Source of the DNA: Semisulcospira habei
Taxonomy: Eukaryota > Mollusca > Gastropoda > Semisulcospiridae
Direction: 5' to 3'
Length of the DNA: 64,000 nucleotides
Assembly (NCBI GenBank): GCA_036245525.1
Contig: BTPG01000004.1
Location: forward strand, 216,268,373 to 216,332,372
The first letter of the stretch is position 1, and every line of letters begins with the position of its first letter. Below, one piece after another: positions 42,578-53,320 of this stretch. The position numbers and the translations under genes were made by a program. The notes under the pieces are model-generated. The model was not told where the DNA came from and did not search any database. It saw only the letters and a program-made list of their open reading frames with translations.

Positions 42578-43697
42578 CTAATGGTCAAAACTTAAGGGCC
42601 ACCCCACTTTTGGGTGTCATTGTTTATCGTCACAAGTACGCTAATAAAATACAATGTTCTTTTGTTCCAAATAGATTAAAAGTTGACCTTAGACAGTCCA
42701 CTGTACAGGGAACAATAGACATCAATTCATCAATTTCCACGAACGTGTCAAATGCACGTGAAACAGTACCAAAGGCAGGCAGGTGGGAAAACTCGGTAGA
42801 GTCGAGATGCACATACTAAAGAGGACAGTCGTGAACATTGAGAACGTCTGTTTCGCTACAAATACCGGTACCGTAGAGGCATAATTGTCACTTTCCTAAC
42901 CACGCCACCACGACGAAGCCTAACGCCAATAGATCAAGGCCGGGTGCTAGCATGGCTGCAGGATGGAATTTCCAGACGAGAAGTTGGGAGACGTCTTCGG
43001 GTGTCCCATTCAGTGATCCAGAGACTGCTGGCACGATTCCAATAAACTGGAAGGGCAGAACGACTACCCTGCTCACGACGCCCGCGCTGCACCAGCAAAA
43101 GGGAGGACAGATACCTCTGTGTGGCGTCACTGCGCGACCAAACTTTCATGTCAGCCACTCTGCGACGTCAACTGATGCAAGCTGCAAACGTTAACGTCAG
43201 CAGAAGCACGTCGGCAACGTCTGCGCGAAATTGGCTTCATGCAGAGCAGCAGCGAGAATACCCCTCACTCCAGCTCATCGCAGAGCCCGGGTTGCCTGGT
43301 GTCGTCAACATGTGAGGTGGAACAGTCTCCAGTGGACTCAGGTTCTGTTTACTGATGAGTCATGGTTCACTGTGTCCATCAACGACGGCAGGGTGAGAGT
43401 CTGGAGATGTCAGGATGAGCGATTCACGGATGGATGCGTCCAAGAGATGGATCGCTACTGAGGAGGCTCAGTCATGGTTTGGGCAGGCTTCAGCAGGGAA
43501 GGCAGGACCCCCCCCCCCCTCCTCCACGTCATCCGAGGCACCCTGTCTTGACTGCGCTATCGGGACGAGATTGTGCAGCCCCTCAACAGGCAAGCTCTCC
43601 ATGCCATAGGCAACAATGGTCTTCAGCAGGACGACAACGCTCGACCTCATCGCGCCCGTGTGGTGGATGAGTACCTTGAGCAATGGGGCATCCTGAG

Positions 43698-46600
43698 GAT
43701 GATGATGATGATGATGAAACTTTATTTTTCAACGGTAAAAAGTTTTGACAGAAAACAAATCGTCATTTTACAAACTTGCCGTTGCTAACATCTACAGGAT
43801 AAAAAAGAAGGGAAACTATAAAATATATATGTACATACAAAACCCAATAGCATCATTTTATACAGAAAAAATAATAATACTCATCACACACACATGCACA
43901 GACGCACGCACGCGCGCCGCTCACACATACATCCACACGCACAAACAAACACGAGCACACACACACACGCGCACACACATATAAAAACCATCTGTATGAA
44001 ATACGTGAGGTACAGGAAATATTACAGTACCTGAGAAACGTACTAAGTCTGACTCATCAGGTAATCAAAAAGTTTTGTTTTAAAACTTCCTGTTGAGGTA
44101 ATAGTTTTCAAATGTGCAGGGATGGAATTCCAAGCAAACGGACCAGAGAATGACATACTAGTTTTAAAAAGGTCAATTCTTGGCAGTGGTAGGGGTAAGG
44201 TATTGTTTCTTGAGGTCCGTTCACGTTCTTGGTGAGATATAAATTTAATGGTTAGATACTGGGGTGTCATATTATTCAGTATCTTATGCATATAGACGCA
44301 TTTGTTTAATGTAAGTTGCTGACGTAGACCGAGAATGTTTAAATATCTAAATTTGTCTGTGGTAGGGATGGGGCGTCTATCTATCATTTTTACAGCTCTT
44401 TTGTATATGGAGTTTAATCTCTTCATGTGGACATCACTGCAGCCGTCCCACACTGTGGAGACATAATCAACATGGGACTTTATATGAGCATGAAAAAACA
44501 ATTTACGGGTATTTGTATCCGTTACATGTCTAAGCTGGGACAATAAGAAAGTGTTTTTAGCAATGGTCTTACAAACAGCATTTATATGGGTCTCCCAGCA
44601 CAGTTGATCATCAACATGTATTCCTAAGAATTTACGCTCAGTGACTTGTTCAACAGGTTCAGCGTTTAATTGTAATTGTAATGGCTGTAGTCGGCGTTGA
44701 TGTTTTTGCCGCGTGGTGATTAAGATACTCTTTGTTTTTGCTGGGTGAAGAACCATATGGTTCTGTCTACACCAGTCAGATACCTCATTGAGACTGCATT
44801 GTAAACTATGGCTAATGTCCGTCGTTTTTTGGCCAGAAACATGAAGACTCGTATCGTCAGCAAATAGATTACAATTAACGTCAGAATTAGTGATATGCAA
44901 CGATAGATCATTAATAAATAGTATGAATAGAAGAGGGCCCAAAATAGATCCCTGGGGGACGCCGTATTTTACATTTCCTTGCTTAGAGTATCTTCCATGG
45001 GCGTACACCATTTGTTTTCTGTCTTCGAGATATGATCGGAAGAATTCTATAGCGGTTGCGTCCAAGTGATAAACTGTTAGCTTATTTAGGAGAATGTCAT
45101 GGTCCACAAGGTCAAACGCCTTTTTAAGGTCTAAGAAAACTGCTCCTGACATCAGGCTTTTATTGATTGATTCCAGCCAGCTGTCTACAATATGTGTCAG
45201 TGCTGACTGACAAGAATGTTTCGGTCTAAAACCAGACTGGTGAATATTAAGTAATTTACCTTTTTCCAGAAAATCAAGGAGATGTTTTTGAATGTGCTTT
45301 TCAAGGGGTTTTGACAAAGCTGACAGAAGGGAGATTGGACGATAGTTATTAATATCTTCAAGATCTTTTGATTTAGGGATTGGGATTACCTTTGCTTCTT
45401 TAAGAATGGTTGGAAATGTACTTTGCTTTATGCAGAGGTTGAAAATATATGTTAGTGATTCTACTGTATACGGTAATGAGATTTTTAGGGTTTCATTATC
45501 AATACCATCAATGCCAGCAGACTTTTTGTTGGGCATGCTAGAAATATATCTGCCGACTTCCGCAACTGTAATATCAGGGATGGTGAAAGTATTTGATATA
45601 GTTGTTTTTTTTAAGTGTTCTCTGAGAGAACTCGGCACTTCATACGGTTTACTGTTATTTGCAGCTGACAATGCCAATATTTCGGCTGTCGTTAAGAAAT
45701 GGTTATTTAATATATCAGCTGACATATGAGATGGGATTTCGGGTGCTGATTTACCCTTTGTTATGACGTTCAGAGCTTTCCAAACAGATGCCGTGTCCTT
45801 TTTGTCTCGAATCATTTGTTGGAAAAAAGACTTCTTAGACGCTCTAACTAAATATTTGACACGATTGCGTTGTGTTTTGTATTCTTCGTACTTTTGCTCT
45901 TTTTTCAGTTTGTCTCTAAATGACATGGCCTGCTTGATATCCGCTGTTAACCACGGTGGTATGGTGGAATGTTTAACTCGTTTTTCACGTATTGGCGCAT
46001 GTTTATTGAGTACACTGAGAAACAGATCCATCCAGCACGACAAGGCACTGTCAGGAGATTGGTGATCATAAACCTCAGTAAACGAAGCATTGTGCAGGTC
46101 CCACAGAAATTCGTCTTTATTAAAGTGTTTAAAGGAGCGATATTTTATAGTTTTATGTCTTTTAGTTTTTTGCTTGTCTAGTTTCATGGAGACGTTACAA
46201 CATACTGGGTTATGATCGCTAACAGCTAAGGAGGGAACCTGCACATTTGATATTGTATCATCATTTGTCACGTAAATGTGATCAATTAAGGTTGAGGATG
46301 TAGATGTGGTTCTAGTGGGGTTTTTAACTAATTGTTTTAAACCGAATAAGGCTGTTGCTGATGCCCATGCAGCATGGTGCCCTTTGGGCTTAAGTAGGTC
46401 AATGTTAAAGTCGCCCAGAAGAACAATGTTATCTTTACTTTGATTAACTTTATCCATCATTTCTACGAAGTCATCATACCAGTCCCAGTTGGCTGCTGGA
46501 TTTCTATAGATAAAGCCAACCAGGACTGTGGGGGATTTAGATGTTTTCACCTCGACCCATAGACTTTCAACTTCGGCTGACTCTAAGTCCTGTCGTCGTT

Positions 46601-47560
46601 TAACGTTACTAATTATCGAATCATGTATATATACTGCTAGTCCAGTGTGCTGGGGACTTGAGGCATCTCTGCGGAGTACTGAGAAGTTTGGAACTGAGAT
46701 GGAGTTATCCCTGACAGTGCTTTTGAGCCTCGACTCGGATACACCAAAAACATGAAGATGTGTTGGCGTGTTTAAGAACAGAGACAAATCTGGCACCTTA
46801 TTAACTAAATGGTAAATGTTGAGGTGACCAATTCTCAACTCATCAGGTCGTTGTGGGGCAGTTTTTACACTATATTTTGGCATGTTGGTAACAGAACAAA
46901 CGTAGCAATAATATTGCAAAAAAATAATAAAAAATAATGTCAATGTATAATGAATAAGAAAGCGACAAGAAAACGTAGGAAAAACAACAGCAACAACAAT
47001 AAAGCAAAATTAAAATGTTTTTGACTCTCGTGGTCAGAGTCCGCTGCGAGTTCGAATTGCTTGGTAATGTCAGATACAAAATAAAAGGCTCGACAGCTAT
47101 GTATAAAGAATCAGAAAATAAACAAAAACACTTCCAAGCGCACGTAGGCACGCTCGCCCGATGCTGCAGTTCCTAACTACTATTATAGTAATAATCACAC
47201 ATCAAAATAAAATGGACTTCTATAATTTAAAGCAAAACAACAACAACAACAAAAAAAGTCACTGCGACTTTAAAATCAAGCACAGCTAACTACGGACAGG
47301 ACAAAACCGCAGTCATTAAAGTCGAAAATGTAATTCTAGATAAAAAAATAAATAAAAAAAAAAAATAAAAAAAAAAAAAAAAAAAAAGCTCAATTCAACT
47401 CGACTCGAGGATTAATGTCACAAAGAGATCCACGAAACACGCACAATAGAACTTTGGCAAGGCTGCGAGAAAACTACTAAAAAACAACAAAAACTGTCTG
47501 AAATACACGCTGTCAAATAAGAAGGGTGTGTCCTATGACTGTCTAACACAAGCTGTCAAT
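43698..47560 (-). mobile_element. CR1-like LINE with complete ORF2, inserted in the Tc1 transposase
   Basis: Minus strand. The 3' end at 43698-43720 is a (CAT)n tail after CAACGG...CCGTTG and AAAAATAAAG. The 5' part (46944-47560) is non-coding and A-rich on plus, with A runs at 47341-47387. The exact 5' edge is uncertain. No long target duplication is seen (at most GAG). Unlike the other copies it is not between TC tracts. Confidence 0.85.
44043..46883 (-). CDS. CR1-like ORF2 protein: endonuclease and reverse transcriptase (intact)
   Basis: The open frame runs 46943-44043 (966 codons); ATG at 46883 (MPKYSVKTAPQ...) is the likelier start by comparison with the copy at 27353. Endonuclease: RIGHLNIYHLVNK (N), VFGVSESRLKS (E), NIVLLGDFNIDLLKP, STLIDHIYVTND (D), LAVSDHNPVCC (SDH). 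Linker: KHAPIREKRVKHSTIPPWL. RT: YRPISLLSALSKPLEKHI, QSGFRPKHSCQSAL, GAVFLDLKKAFDLVDHD (motif A), YGVPQGSILGPLLFILFIND (motif B), NLFADDTSLHVSG (catalytic DD near residue 695 of the long frame). Tail: HVDYVSTVWDGCSDVHMKRL and LPRIDLFKTSMSFSG. All catalytic residues are kept, so this is the best candidate source copy of the family here. Confidence 0.93.
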   Translation of the reverse strand: MPKYSVKTAPQRPDELRIGHLNIYHLVNKVPDLSLFLNTPTHLHVFGVSESRLKSTVRDNSISVPNFSVLRRDASSPQHTGLAVYIHDSIISNVKRRQDLESAEVESLWVEVKTSKSPTVLVGFIYRNPAANWDWYDDFVEMMDKVNQSKDNIVLLGDFNIDLLKPKGHHAAWASATALFGLKQLVKNPTRTTSTSSTLIDHIYVTNDDTISNVQVPSLAVSDHNPVCCNVSMKLDKQKTKRHKTIKYRSFKHFNKDEFLWDLHNASFTEVYDHQSPDSALSCWMDLFLSVLNKHAPIREKRVKHSTIPPWLTADIKQAMSFRDKLKKEQKYEEYKTQRNRVKYLVRASKKSFFQQMIRDKKDTASVWKALNVITKGKSAPEIPSHMSADILNNHFLTTAEILALSAANNSKPYEVPSSLREHLKKTTISNTFTIPDITVAEVGRYISSMPNKKSAGIDGIDNETLKISLPYTVESLTYIFNLCIKQSTFPTILKEAKVIPIPKSKDLEDINNYRPISLLSALSKPLEKHIQKHLLDFLEKGKLLNIHQSGFRPKHSCQSALTHIVDSWLESINKSLMSGAVFLDLKKAFDLVDHDILLNKLTVYHLDATAIEFFRSYLEDRKQMVYAHGRYSKQGNVKYGVPQGSILGPLLFILFINDLSLHITNSDVNCNLFADDTSLHVSGQKTTDISHSLQCSLNEVSDWCRQNHMVLHPAKTKSILITTRQKHQRRLQPLQLQLNAEPVEQVTERKFLGIHVDDQLCWETHINAVCKTIAKNTFLLSQLRHVTDTNTRKLFFHAHIKSHVDYVSTVWDGCSDVHMKRLNSIYKRAVKMIDRRPIPTTDKFRYLNILGLRQQLTLNKCVYMHKILNNMTPQYLTIKFISHQERERTSRNNTLPLPLPRIDLFKTSMSFSGPFAWNSIPAHLKTITSTGSFKTKLFDYLMSQT

Positions 47561-48008
47561 CTAGAGACTCGATGGAGTGGCCAGCTCGTTCACCTGATCT
47601 GGCTCCCATCGAACACCTCTGGGACGTGCTCGGGCAGCGTGTATTCAGCAACCACCCCTAGGCGTCCCCCAGCTGACTCATTTTTTTGCGTCAAGAGTGG
47701 GAAGCGATCCCACAACTTGTTCTCCGAACCCTGGTGAACTCCATGCGTCAACGCTGCATTGAATGCGTGACTGCAAACGGTGGGTACACTCGCTACTGAC
47801 TCGACCAGTCGTGTGTGACTTTTCAAATGAGGGGTGGGTAACATTCTAACGTACTGCTGTTGTTACAATTGCTTCATTTACTCAAAACTTAAATTAAATT
47901 GTTACTGAATAAATTAGCAAAGTACTGACTGCAAGTATTGTTACATTATTTGTGTGGTGTTGTCAGTGCGTCTGCGATAAAAAGTGGCCCTTAAGTTTTG
48001 ACCATTAG

Positions 48009-48210
48009 TATATTATTATCTATTGTGCTCTATCCCCTGACCAAGTCTCTGATCGCTGAGCGTAGTGCTGTGACATTTTGCTCTGAGTAACAAGGCTGTT
48101 TGTTACTCTCCAATTTACCTTTTATTTGTAACAAACTGTTAGAGAAAAAAGAGTGCACACATTGCCAGTCACTCCTCTCTACCCGTCCCCTGTCTTTCTC
48201 CACTGATTAC
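48009..48210. other. Host DNA right of the Tc1 insertion
   Basis: About 200 bp without recognised features. The second P-element end follows. Confidence 0.5.
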
Positions 48211-48558
48211 CAAAGAAAAAACATTATAAGACAAAACACTTGGCCCGAGAGTGCGAGGACGCGTTTCAGAGTTACGTCCCTTATAAACATGGTGCGACGG
48301 GCTGACCGAGCAAATCAAAGCGTGGGGGAGACTCGCAAAGCAATTTCTTTCTTAAATGCAACAAACGAAGTTGTATTAGCATATCATTCTTCCGCTTTCC
48401 CAAGGAAGAAAAAAAGTTAAGCTAATCACTTTTAGCTCTTATTTTTGCATACACTTACGACTAATTGAATGGCGTACAGGATGAGTGGTCTATCTGAGAG
48501 AGAAAAAAAATCGATTTTGAGATAGGGGTGCCGGGCGATACGCAAGCTAGGTCTCGCA
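48211..48558 (+). pseudogene. Second P-element end with degenerate THAP exon 1
   Basis: Starts CAAAGAAAAAACATTATAAG, similar to the P-element right end at 11059 read on minus, and shares CGAGAGTGCGAGGACGCGTT downstream. An ATG at 48290 begins a region matching THAP exon 1. In one frame SCISISFFRFPKEEKK gives the F-x-F-P motif; the first zinc pair is lost. The splice donor GTAAGC of the other copy is TTAAGC here. A gypsy LTR cuts it off at about 48559. Confidence 0.65.
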
Positions 48559-49670
48559 TGTGACGAAGGTACATGAGTGATATGTGAACACTAATTTTAA
48601 TTATCTTTGGTTTTGAATCTGGGAATTTCGCCGTTCAGTTTTTCTCTGCGTTTGACACGCTTGGCAGTAACCTTTTTGGTCTGAAGTAGAAAACTGGTAT
48701 GACTGCCGTTAAACCCTAGGAATTGCTGCCGTGCGAGAAATCGAAGGTCGGTGTGACGCTCGTGATTGCTCAGTCTGCGCGATCGCGTGGTTCCTGATTC
48801 ACCTGAACTTACATCGAACTTTTTACTGAGCGCATTTTTGCTAAATCGTACGATATCCAAATTGTTAGTCAGTTGCTTTCCAACAGCGAATAAAAGCATT
48901 CGCTTCTAAGCAGCGGAACAGAACAGTCTCCTAGGGAGGTCTTTCAGGCGTGGTTCACCATTAGCTGAAGTCCTCAAGCAGCTGTGTCGTTTTTATGTAA
49001 CGGCCCTGTGATACAGCCCTGGTCGCCCCGGAGCCGGTTTCCTGGAAAGGCGAGGAGAGAGAGAAAGCTGCGACGACTGAACCCTTGGCTTGTCCTGTCT
49101 TGTTTGTGTTTGTCTTCGTCCCATCCGGGGCGTCTTCACGGATGACAGTGAGTAGACGCAACAATTCTTTAGTGGCCATAATATATACTCGGGGTGTTTT
49201 GTCTGTGTTTGCTTGTTCTGTTATTATTATTAGTCTAGTTAGTGAGTATTGAGGGGGGGGGGGGGGGCACGTGTAAGAATGCAGAAATGTCATTTATTTG
49301 GTAGCATCTATTTGCGGAGGGTAAATTCGGAAGTGAGTCATGTGGTAATGTGTAAATACGCATTTTGTTGAGTTTGAATTTATTATTGTTGTGGGAAAGA
49401 GGTGAAGGAATATAGAAGACGACAGTTAAAGTTGTGGGAAGGGTGATGTGATTACCTTTCCTTTGTTGCTTGTTTTTAATATGTGTATTTTTGCACCATT
49501 GTTTAACCAGTGCGTGGATAAGATTGAGTGAGGATATTTTGGATTATTGTTAGTTTTATATGTAATAAATGCTGTCGTAATTGTTCCTTTGGTGTTTGTG
49601 TTAAAATTGAGGTGGTTGTTCTCGAGTGGTGGCGCTCGTACTTCGTCCTCCAGAAGCAGGGGTCGTGACA
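48559..49670 (+). mobile_element. Candidate 5' LTR of a second gypsy element
   Basis: Proposed from TGTGACGA at 48559 to TCGTGACA at 49670 (about 1.1 kb), because a PBS-like sequence follows directly and gag/pol remnants lie downstream. The 5' edge is inferred from the inverted end. No 3' LTR is present to confirm it. An ORF of 100 codons on minus (48597-48899) has no recognised family. Confidence 0.5.
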
Positions 49671-50081
49671 TTTTGGTGGCAGCAGTGGGATTGAAATTGT
49701 TAGAGAGGGGGGAGGGGGGTGGTGGTAGATGTGGATCGTTAGGTTTAGGACCCAGAGGTTAGCGTTTTGTTACTTCGTTGTTGTGAGTGTAGAGTGAGTG
49801 ACTAGGCAGGCGGTTGGTCGGGAGTGAGGGAGTATTGCTCTAGGGCTCATACCCAGAGCAGTGCGAAACGGGGGGTTGGGGGGTGGGGGGGGGGGGTGGG
49901 GTGGGGGTTGTTGTGTGTAACTCTGCTGCCAAGGCCTAGGCAATAGGGGACCCTCCGGCTCCGTCTTCTGTTCGTTTGTCATTTATTTGATTGTCTTGTA
50001 TTAAGTGTTGTGTGTTGGGCGTTCTGTTGTCGTTCAGCTTTTGTTTTCTCCTTGAGTTGCAAGACACCATCTCCGGGAACG

Positions 50082-50409
50082 ATGCTGACCAGGTCCGGGA
50101 CCCGTAGGGCTATGGAGGAACAGGCACACGTGGCTGAGGCATCGCCCGACTCGTTGACTGCAGGAATCACCCCGTCGCGTCAGACTAGAGCGGCAATCAC
50201 ACTGAGTACGCCTTCCTTCCAAAACCCTCGCATGGCGGCATTGTTATCCCCAGTAGAGGCCAAAGGTTCGGTAGGATTAGGCGAGTCTGACCCCTATGTT
50301 AGATACAAAGATTTGGGGGTAAGCATGGGATTGGCAGATACAGCGTTAGCCAATTTTGTGATCGAGTCTGTTAGGAAAGACCAGGAGATAAGGTTTCTGG
50401 ATCACTCGT
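50082..50409 (+). pseudogene. gypsy gag N-terminal fragment
   Basis: Begins MLTRSGTRRAMEEQAHVAEA and includes GLGESDPYVRYKDLGVSMGL. Its place between the PBS and RT, and the MxTRS-type start, point to gag. It stops at TGA 50407 near the deletion joint. Confidence 0.5.
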
Positions 50410-50520
50410 GACTATTGACTCCGCGAGTAATCGTTTGCGGGAAGGATTGTGCGTAGTTACCGCCGTAGTGATAGAAGGTGAAGACTGGGAAGGGGTGTCC
50501 GTTGTTGACATTTACCCACA

Positions 50521-51194
50521 GTGACGTTGACAGCAATTGAAACACCCAGAGACGTTCATTTAGACCCTGAGTGTCCAGACGTACACCAGGACATTAGAGA
50601 CTTCGTTGAGCAGTACGCAGACATCTTGACCGACTTACCGCTGCGCACTACGTTAGACGAGTGCGAGATAAGGCTTGAAGGTGACAGACCAGTACGTACC
50701 AGCCAATACTCTCTACCCCAATCTCAGGTAGCAGTGATCAAAAAGAAGGTAGAGACGATGATAGACATGGGAGTGATAGAAAGGGCCTCCTTACCATTCA
50801 GTCCTCCATAGTTCTGGTAAACAAAAAAGATAGTTCAGTCAGGTTTTGCGTTGATTTTCGCAAATGGAACAAACAGGTAGTGTTCGATGCAGAACCAATG
50901 CCAGATATAGAGTACCTGCTAAACACGTTTTACAGGGATAAGTCCTTGATCAAGCTAGATTTGACCAAAGGGTATTGGCAAACACCTATGGAGTCTGAAG
51001 ACAAGTGTAAAACCGCTTTCGTTACTCCAGAGGGACAGTTCCAATGGTGTGTCATGCCGTTTGGTCTCAAAACGCGGGGGGCGGTATTTTCCAAAATGAT
51101 GCGCAAGATGTTGTTGCCACTAGGATTGAGAGAAGTAGACAACTTCATGGATGATCTCATGGTAGCCACTGAGACAAAGGAGAGACAACCTTGA
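50521..51194 (+). pseudogene. gypsy reverse transcriptase fragment
   Basis: DIRDFVEQYADILTDLP, then MIDMGVIERASLPFSPP with a frameshift at about 50805, then VDFRKWNKQVVFDAEPMP, LIKLDLTKGYWQTPMESEDK (motif A), AFVTPEGQFQWCVMPFGL and EVDNFMDDLMVAT (catalytic M-D-D). Ends at TGA 51192. No RNase H or integrase core follows. Confidence 0.82.
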
Positions 51195-51832
51195 GTGTTT
51201 AAAGCTGAGGTGCAATGAGAAAAACCCGCCCAGCGCGTGTTTTAAAATGACTGTACAGGACCCAGCTTGGGCCCTGCCTCTAAGTGGGTCAAATCGGTTC
51301 GTAACTCAGTTCACGGAGTTGGCAACTGCGTATCCCGAGCTTGCAAAACTCTCGGGAAACGACAGGCCACTTCCTGTTGCACGGGAATCATCGCGATTAG
51401 CAGGTCGGACAACAGCAGACGATTCTGTGACACTTTGAAACTGACCGGCAGCCACGGATTTTTACGCGCTGGGGATGATGGCAGAATTTACGGCTGTACA
51501 AGCTGTAAGTATGACTCCTGACACTTTGTAGGTGTGAACGAATTTTTTCAACACGTACATCCAGTCCATGATATTGTACATATAGTGCAGGTGTACAATT
51601 TTAGCAGTTACCATACACGCAACGACAGGATGAGCAGCCGCTAGTCGCCATCGCCAAGAGGCTTTGTGGGAAAATCAGGGGCAACTACTTGGCGTGATTG
51701 GTTACCTTGGATATGTAAGATGGAAAAAAATATTTGCTGTAGGCCACTCCAGATGAAAAGATATAATAACAAACACAAAACGACAAATAACCCCTCCTTC
51801 CTTACCCTTCCGATATCAATAGTGCCTATCGT
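51195..51832. other. Unassigned sequence
   Basis: No feature supported. Short ORFs at 51247-51521 show no family. Confidence 0.5.
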
Positions 51833-51949
51833 TTGATCTTTGTTTACGTCGCCATTTTGCCACCACGTGTTTTGTGCTCCCAGTGTTTTCTCCCTTCCTC
51901 TTCCTCTTGTTGGTTTTTGCGTATTATCAGTGTCGCTCCCCTACCACGC

Positions 51950-52000
51950 TCACACACACACCAGCACACATACACACGCGCGCGCACGCACACACACACA

Positions 52001-52052
<52 letters not shown>

Positions 52053-52116
52053 CTGGGTATTATCTCCCGTGCGTATTATCAGGTCGCCCCCCTACCACAC
52101 CACTCACACACACACC

Positions 52117-52174
<58 letters not shown>
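51950..52174. repeat. Two (CA)n tracts separated by a diverged duplicate
   Basis: CA-rich 51950-52049 and 52100-52174, each followed or preceded by related text (GTATTATC...GTCGC.CCCCTACCAC), so the CA block and its flank appear duplicated. The His/Thr-rich frames are artefacts. Confidence 0.92.
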
Positions 52175-52178
<4 letters not shown>

Positions 52179-52253
52179 ACTGCACCCTCGTCCCGTCTTT
52201 CTCTTTCCTGTCCTCACAAACAATCATGCTCATCAGATACACACGCCAACAAC

Positions 52254-53029
52254 TGCTATCTTTGTTTTCTTTGTACACAGCAGACTGTAGAGCTGCTCAT
52301 GACGACTGTGTCATGGACAAATACGCTGACGACACGGCACTGACAGGTCTGATTACAGATGAGGACGACAGACACTATCGACAGGAGATCGATGACTTTG
52401 TAGAGTGGTGCGATAGAAACTATCTTGAATTACATGTTGGCAAAACAAAAGAGATGGACATAGATTTCAGGAATAACAAACAGCATCCCGGTCCTTTTGT
52501 TATCAAGGGAACAGAAGTTGAGCGTGTAGAGTCCTACAAGTATTTAGGTGTTCTTTCTGACAACGCGCTCAACTGGAAACAAAACACAGATGTTATTGTG
52601 AAAAAAACGCATACCCGTCTTTACTGTTTGAGAAAGCTCAGATCATTTAATGTAAGCACTCAGCTTTTACAGATGTTTTACTGCTCCAGTATTGTTAGCA
52701 TTTTAACTTTTGGACTGACGTGCTGGGGGGGGGGGGGGGGGGGGGATTTATGTAAAAGAGACCAAGATCGCCTTAACAAAGTAATCCGGAAAGGGGGCCG
52801 GGTGATTGGTACGGCACAGGATAATTTGGACACACTGTACAACAGACGGATTACGAACAAATTGGATGACATTCTTGATGACAAAACACATCCACTTAGA
52901 AATGAATTTGACAGCAGACGTATTGAACGAAGTGGCAGACTCCGAGTACCCAAAAGTCCTACATCACGTTATGCCAACTCTTTTGTCCCTCAGGCTGTTA
53001 CCCTTTTCAACAGTAATATAAGTAGATAG
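52254..53029 (+). pseudogene. Rex1-like reverse transcriptase C-terminal half
   Basis: DKYADDTALTGLITDED carries the catalytic Y-A-D-D. Then VEWCDRNYLELHVGKTKEM, YKYLGVLSDNALNW, LTCWGG and RIIGTAQ-like RVIGTAQDNLDTLYNRR, ending at TAG 53027. A G23 run (52722-52745) encodes a glycine stretch after LTCW and probably expanded by slippage. The frame is open but the fingers and endonuclease are absent, so it cannot function alone. Confidence 0.82.
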
Positions 53030-53070
53030 TGTCGGTCAACATTCTTCCGTTCCTTAGTACTAGACCTCTC

Positions 53071-53115
<45 letters not shown>

Positions 53116-53320
53116 TGTTTTTAATTAATGCCAAGTGTGTTACAAAGGTAGCATACGTCTGTTACAGTTCATTTCTTTAATTGAGAGTTATGGGTTATTT
53201 AATTATTTTTATGAGTGAATGATGATGCCATGTGTTGTATGGGCAGACAGTGAATTTCCCCGTGAGGGATCAATAAAGTATTATTGTATTGTATTGTATT
53301 GTATTGTATTGTATTGTATC
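52254..53320 (+). mobile_element. Rex1/Babar-like LINE, 5'-truncated
   Basis: Starts within RT near SLFSLYTADC. The 3' end AATTTCCCCGTGAGGGATCA then ATAAAGTATTATTG matches the well-known Rex1/Babar 3' terminus and is followed by (TGTAT)n at 53283-53320. A (TAT)n tract lies at 53074-53114. Confidence 0.8.

Larger units (their letters stand above)
42930..47810 (+). pseudogene. Tc1 transposase (DD34E), decayed and split
   Basis: Helix-turn-helix part: VLAWLQDGISRREVGRRLRV and SHSVIQRLLARF, with a stop. Then REDRYLCVASLRDQTFMSAT and LRRQLMQAANVNVS. Catalytic D1 in VLFTDESWFTV, D2 in QQDDNARPHRARVV, a CR1-like LINE after EYLEQWGI (43690), and E in WPARSPDLAPIEHLWDVLG (47575-47630). It ends near NGGYTRY, TGA 47798-47800. 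Frameshifts at about 43190 and 43290 and stops at 43459 and 47658 make it inactive. Tc1 transposases cut and paste their element into TA sites. Confidence 0.85.
42578..48008 (+). mobile_element. Tc1/mariner transposon split by a CR1-like LINE
   Basis: Perfect 25-bp inverted ends at 42578-42602 and 47984-48008 (CTAATGGTCAAAACTTAAGG...), bounded by the TA target dinucleotide on both sides. The element is about 1.6 kb without the LINE at about 43698-47560. It encodes a decayed DD34E transposase on plus. Confidence 0.92.
49671..51194 (+). mobile_element. gypsy element internal region, deleted and 3'-truncated
   Basis: PBS-like TGGTGGCAGCAGTGGGAT (49674-49691), a G-rich leader (49690-49920), gag N-terminus, then a jump to the region before RT and RT itself. 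Capsid C-terminus, protease and most of integrase are missing, as is everything after RT. It belongs to the same broad gypsy group as 11830-16609. Confidence 0.65.

Noticed and set aside
43468..43683. Minus-strand ORF in the Tc1 region
   Set aside because: Antisense of the transposase remnant.
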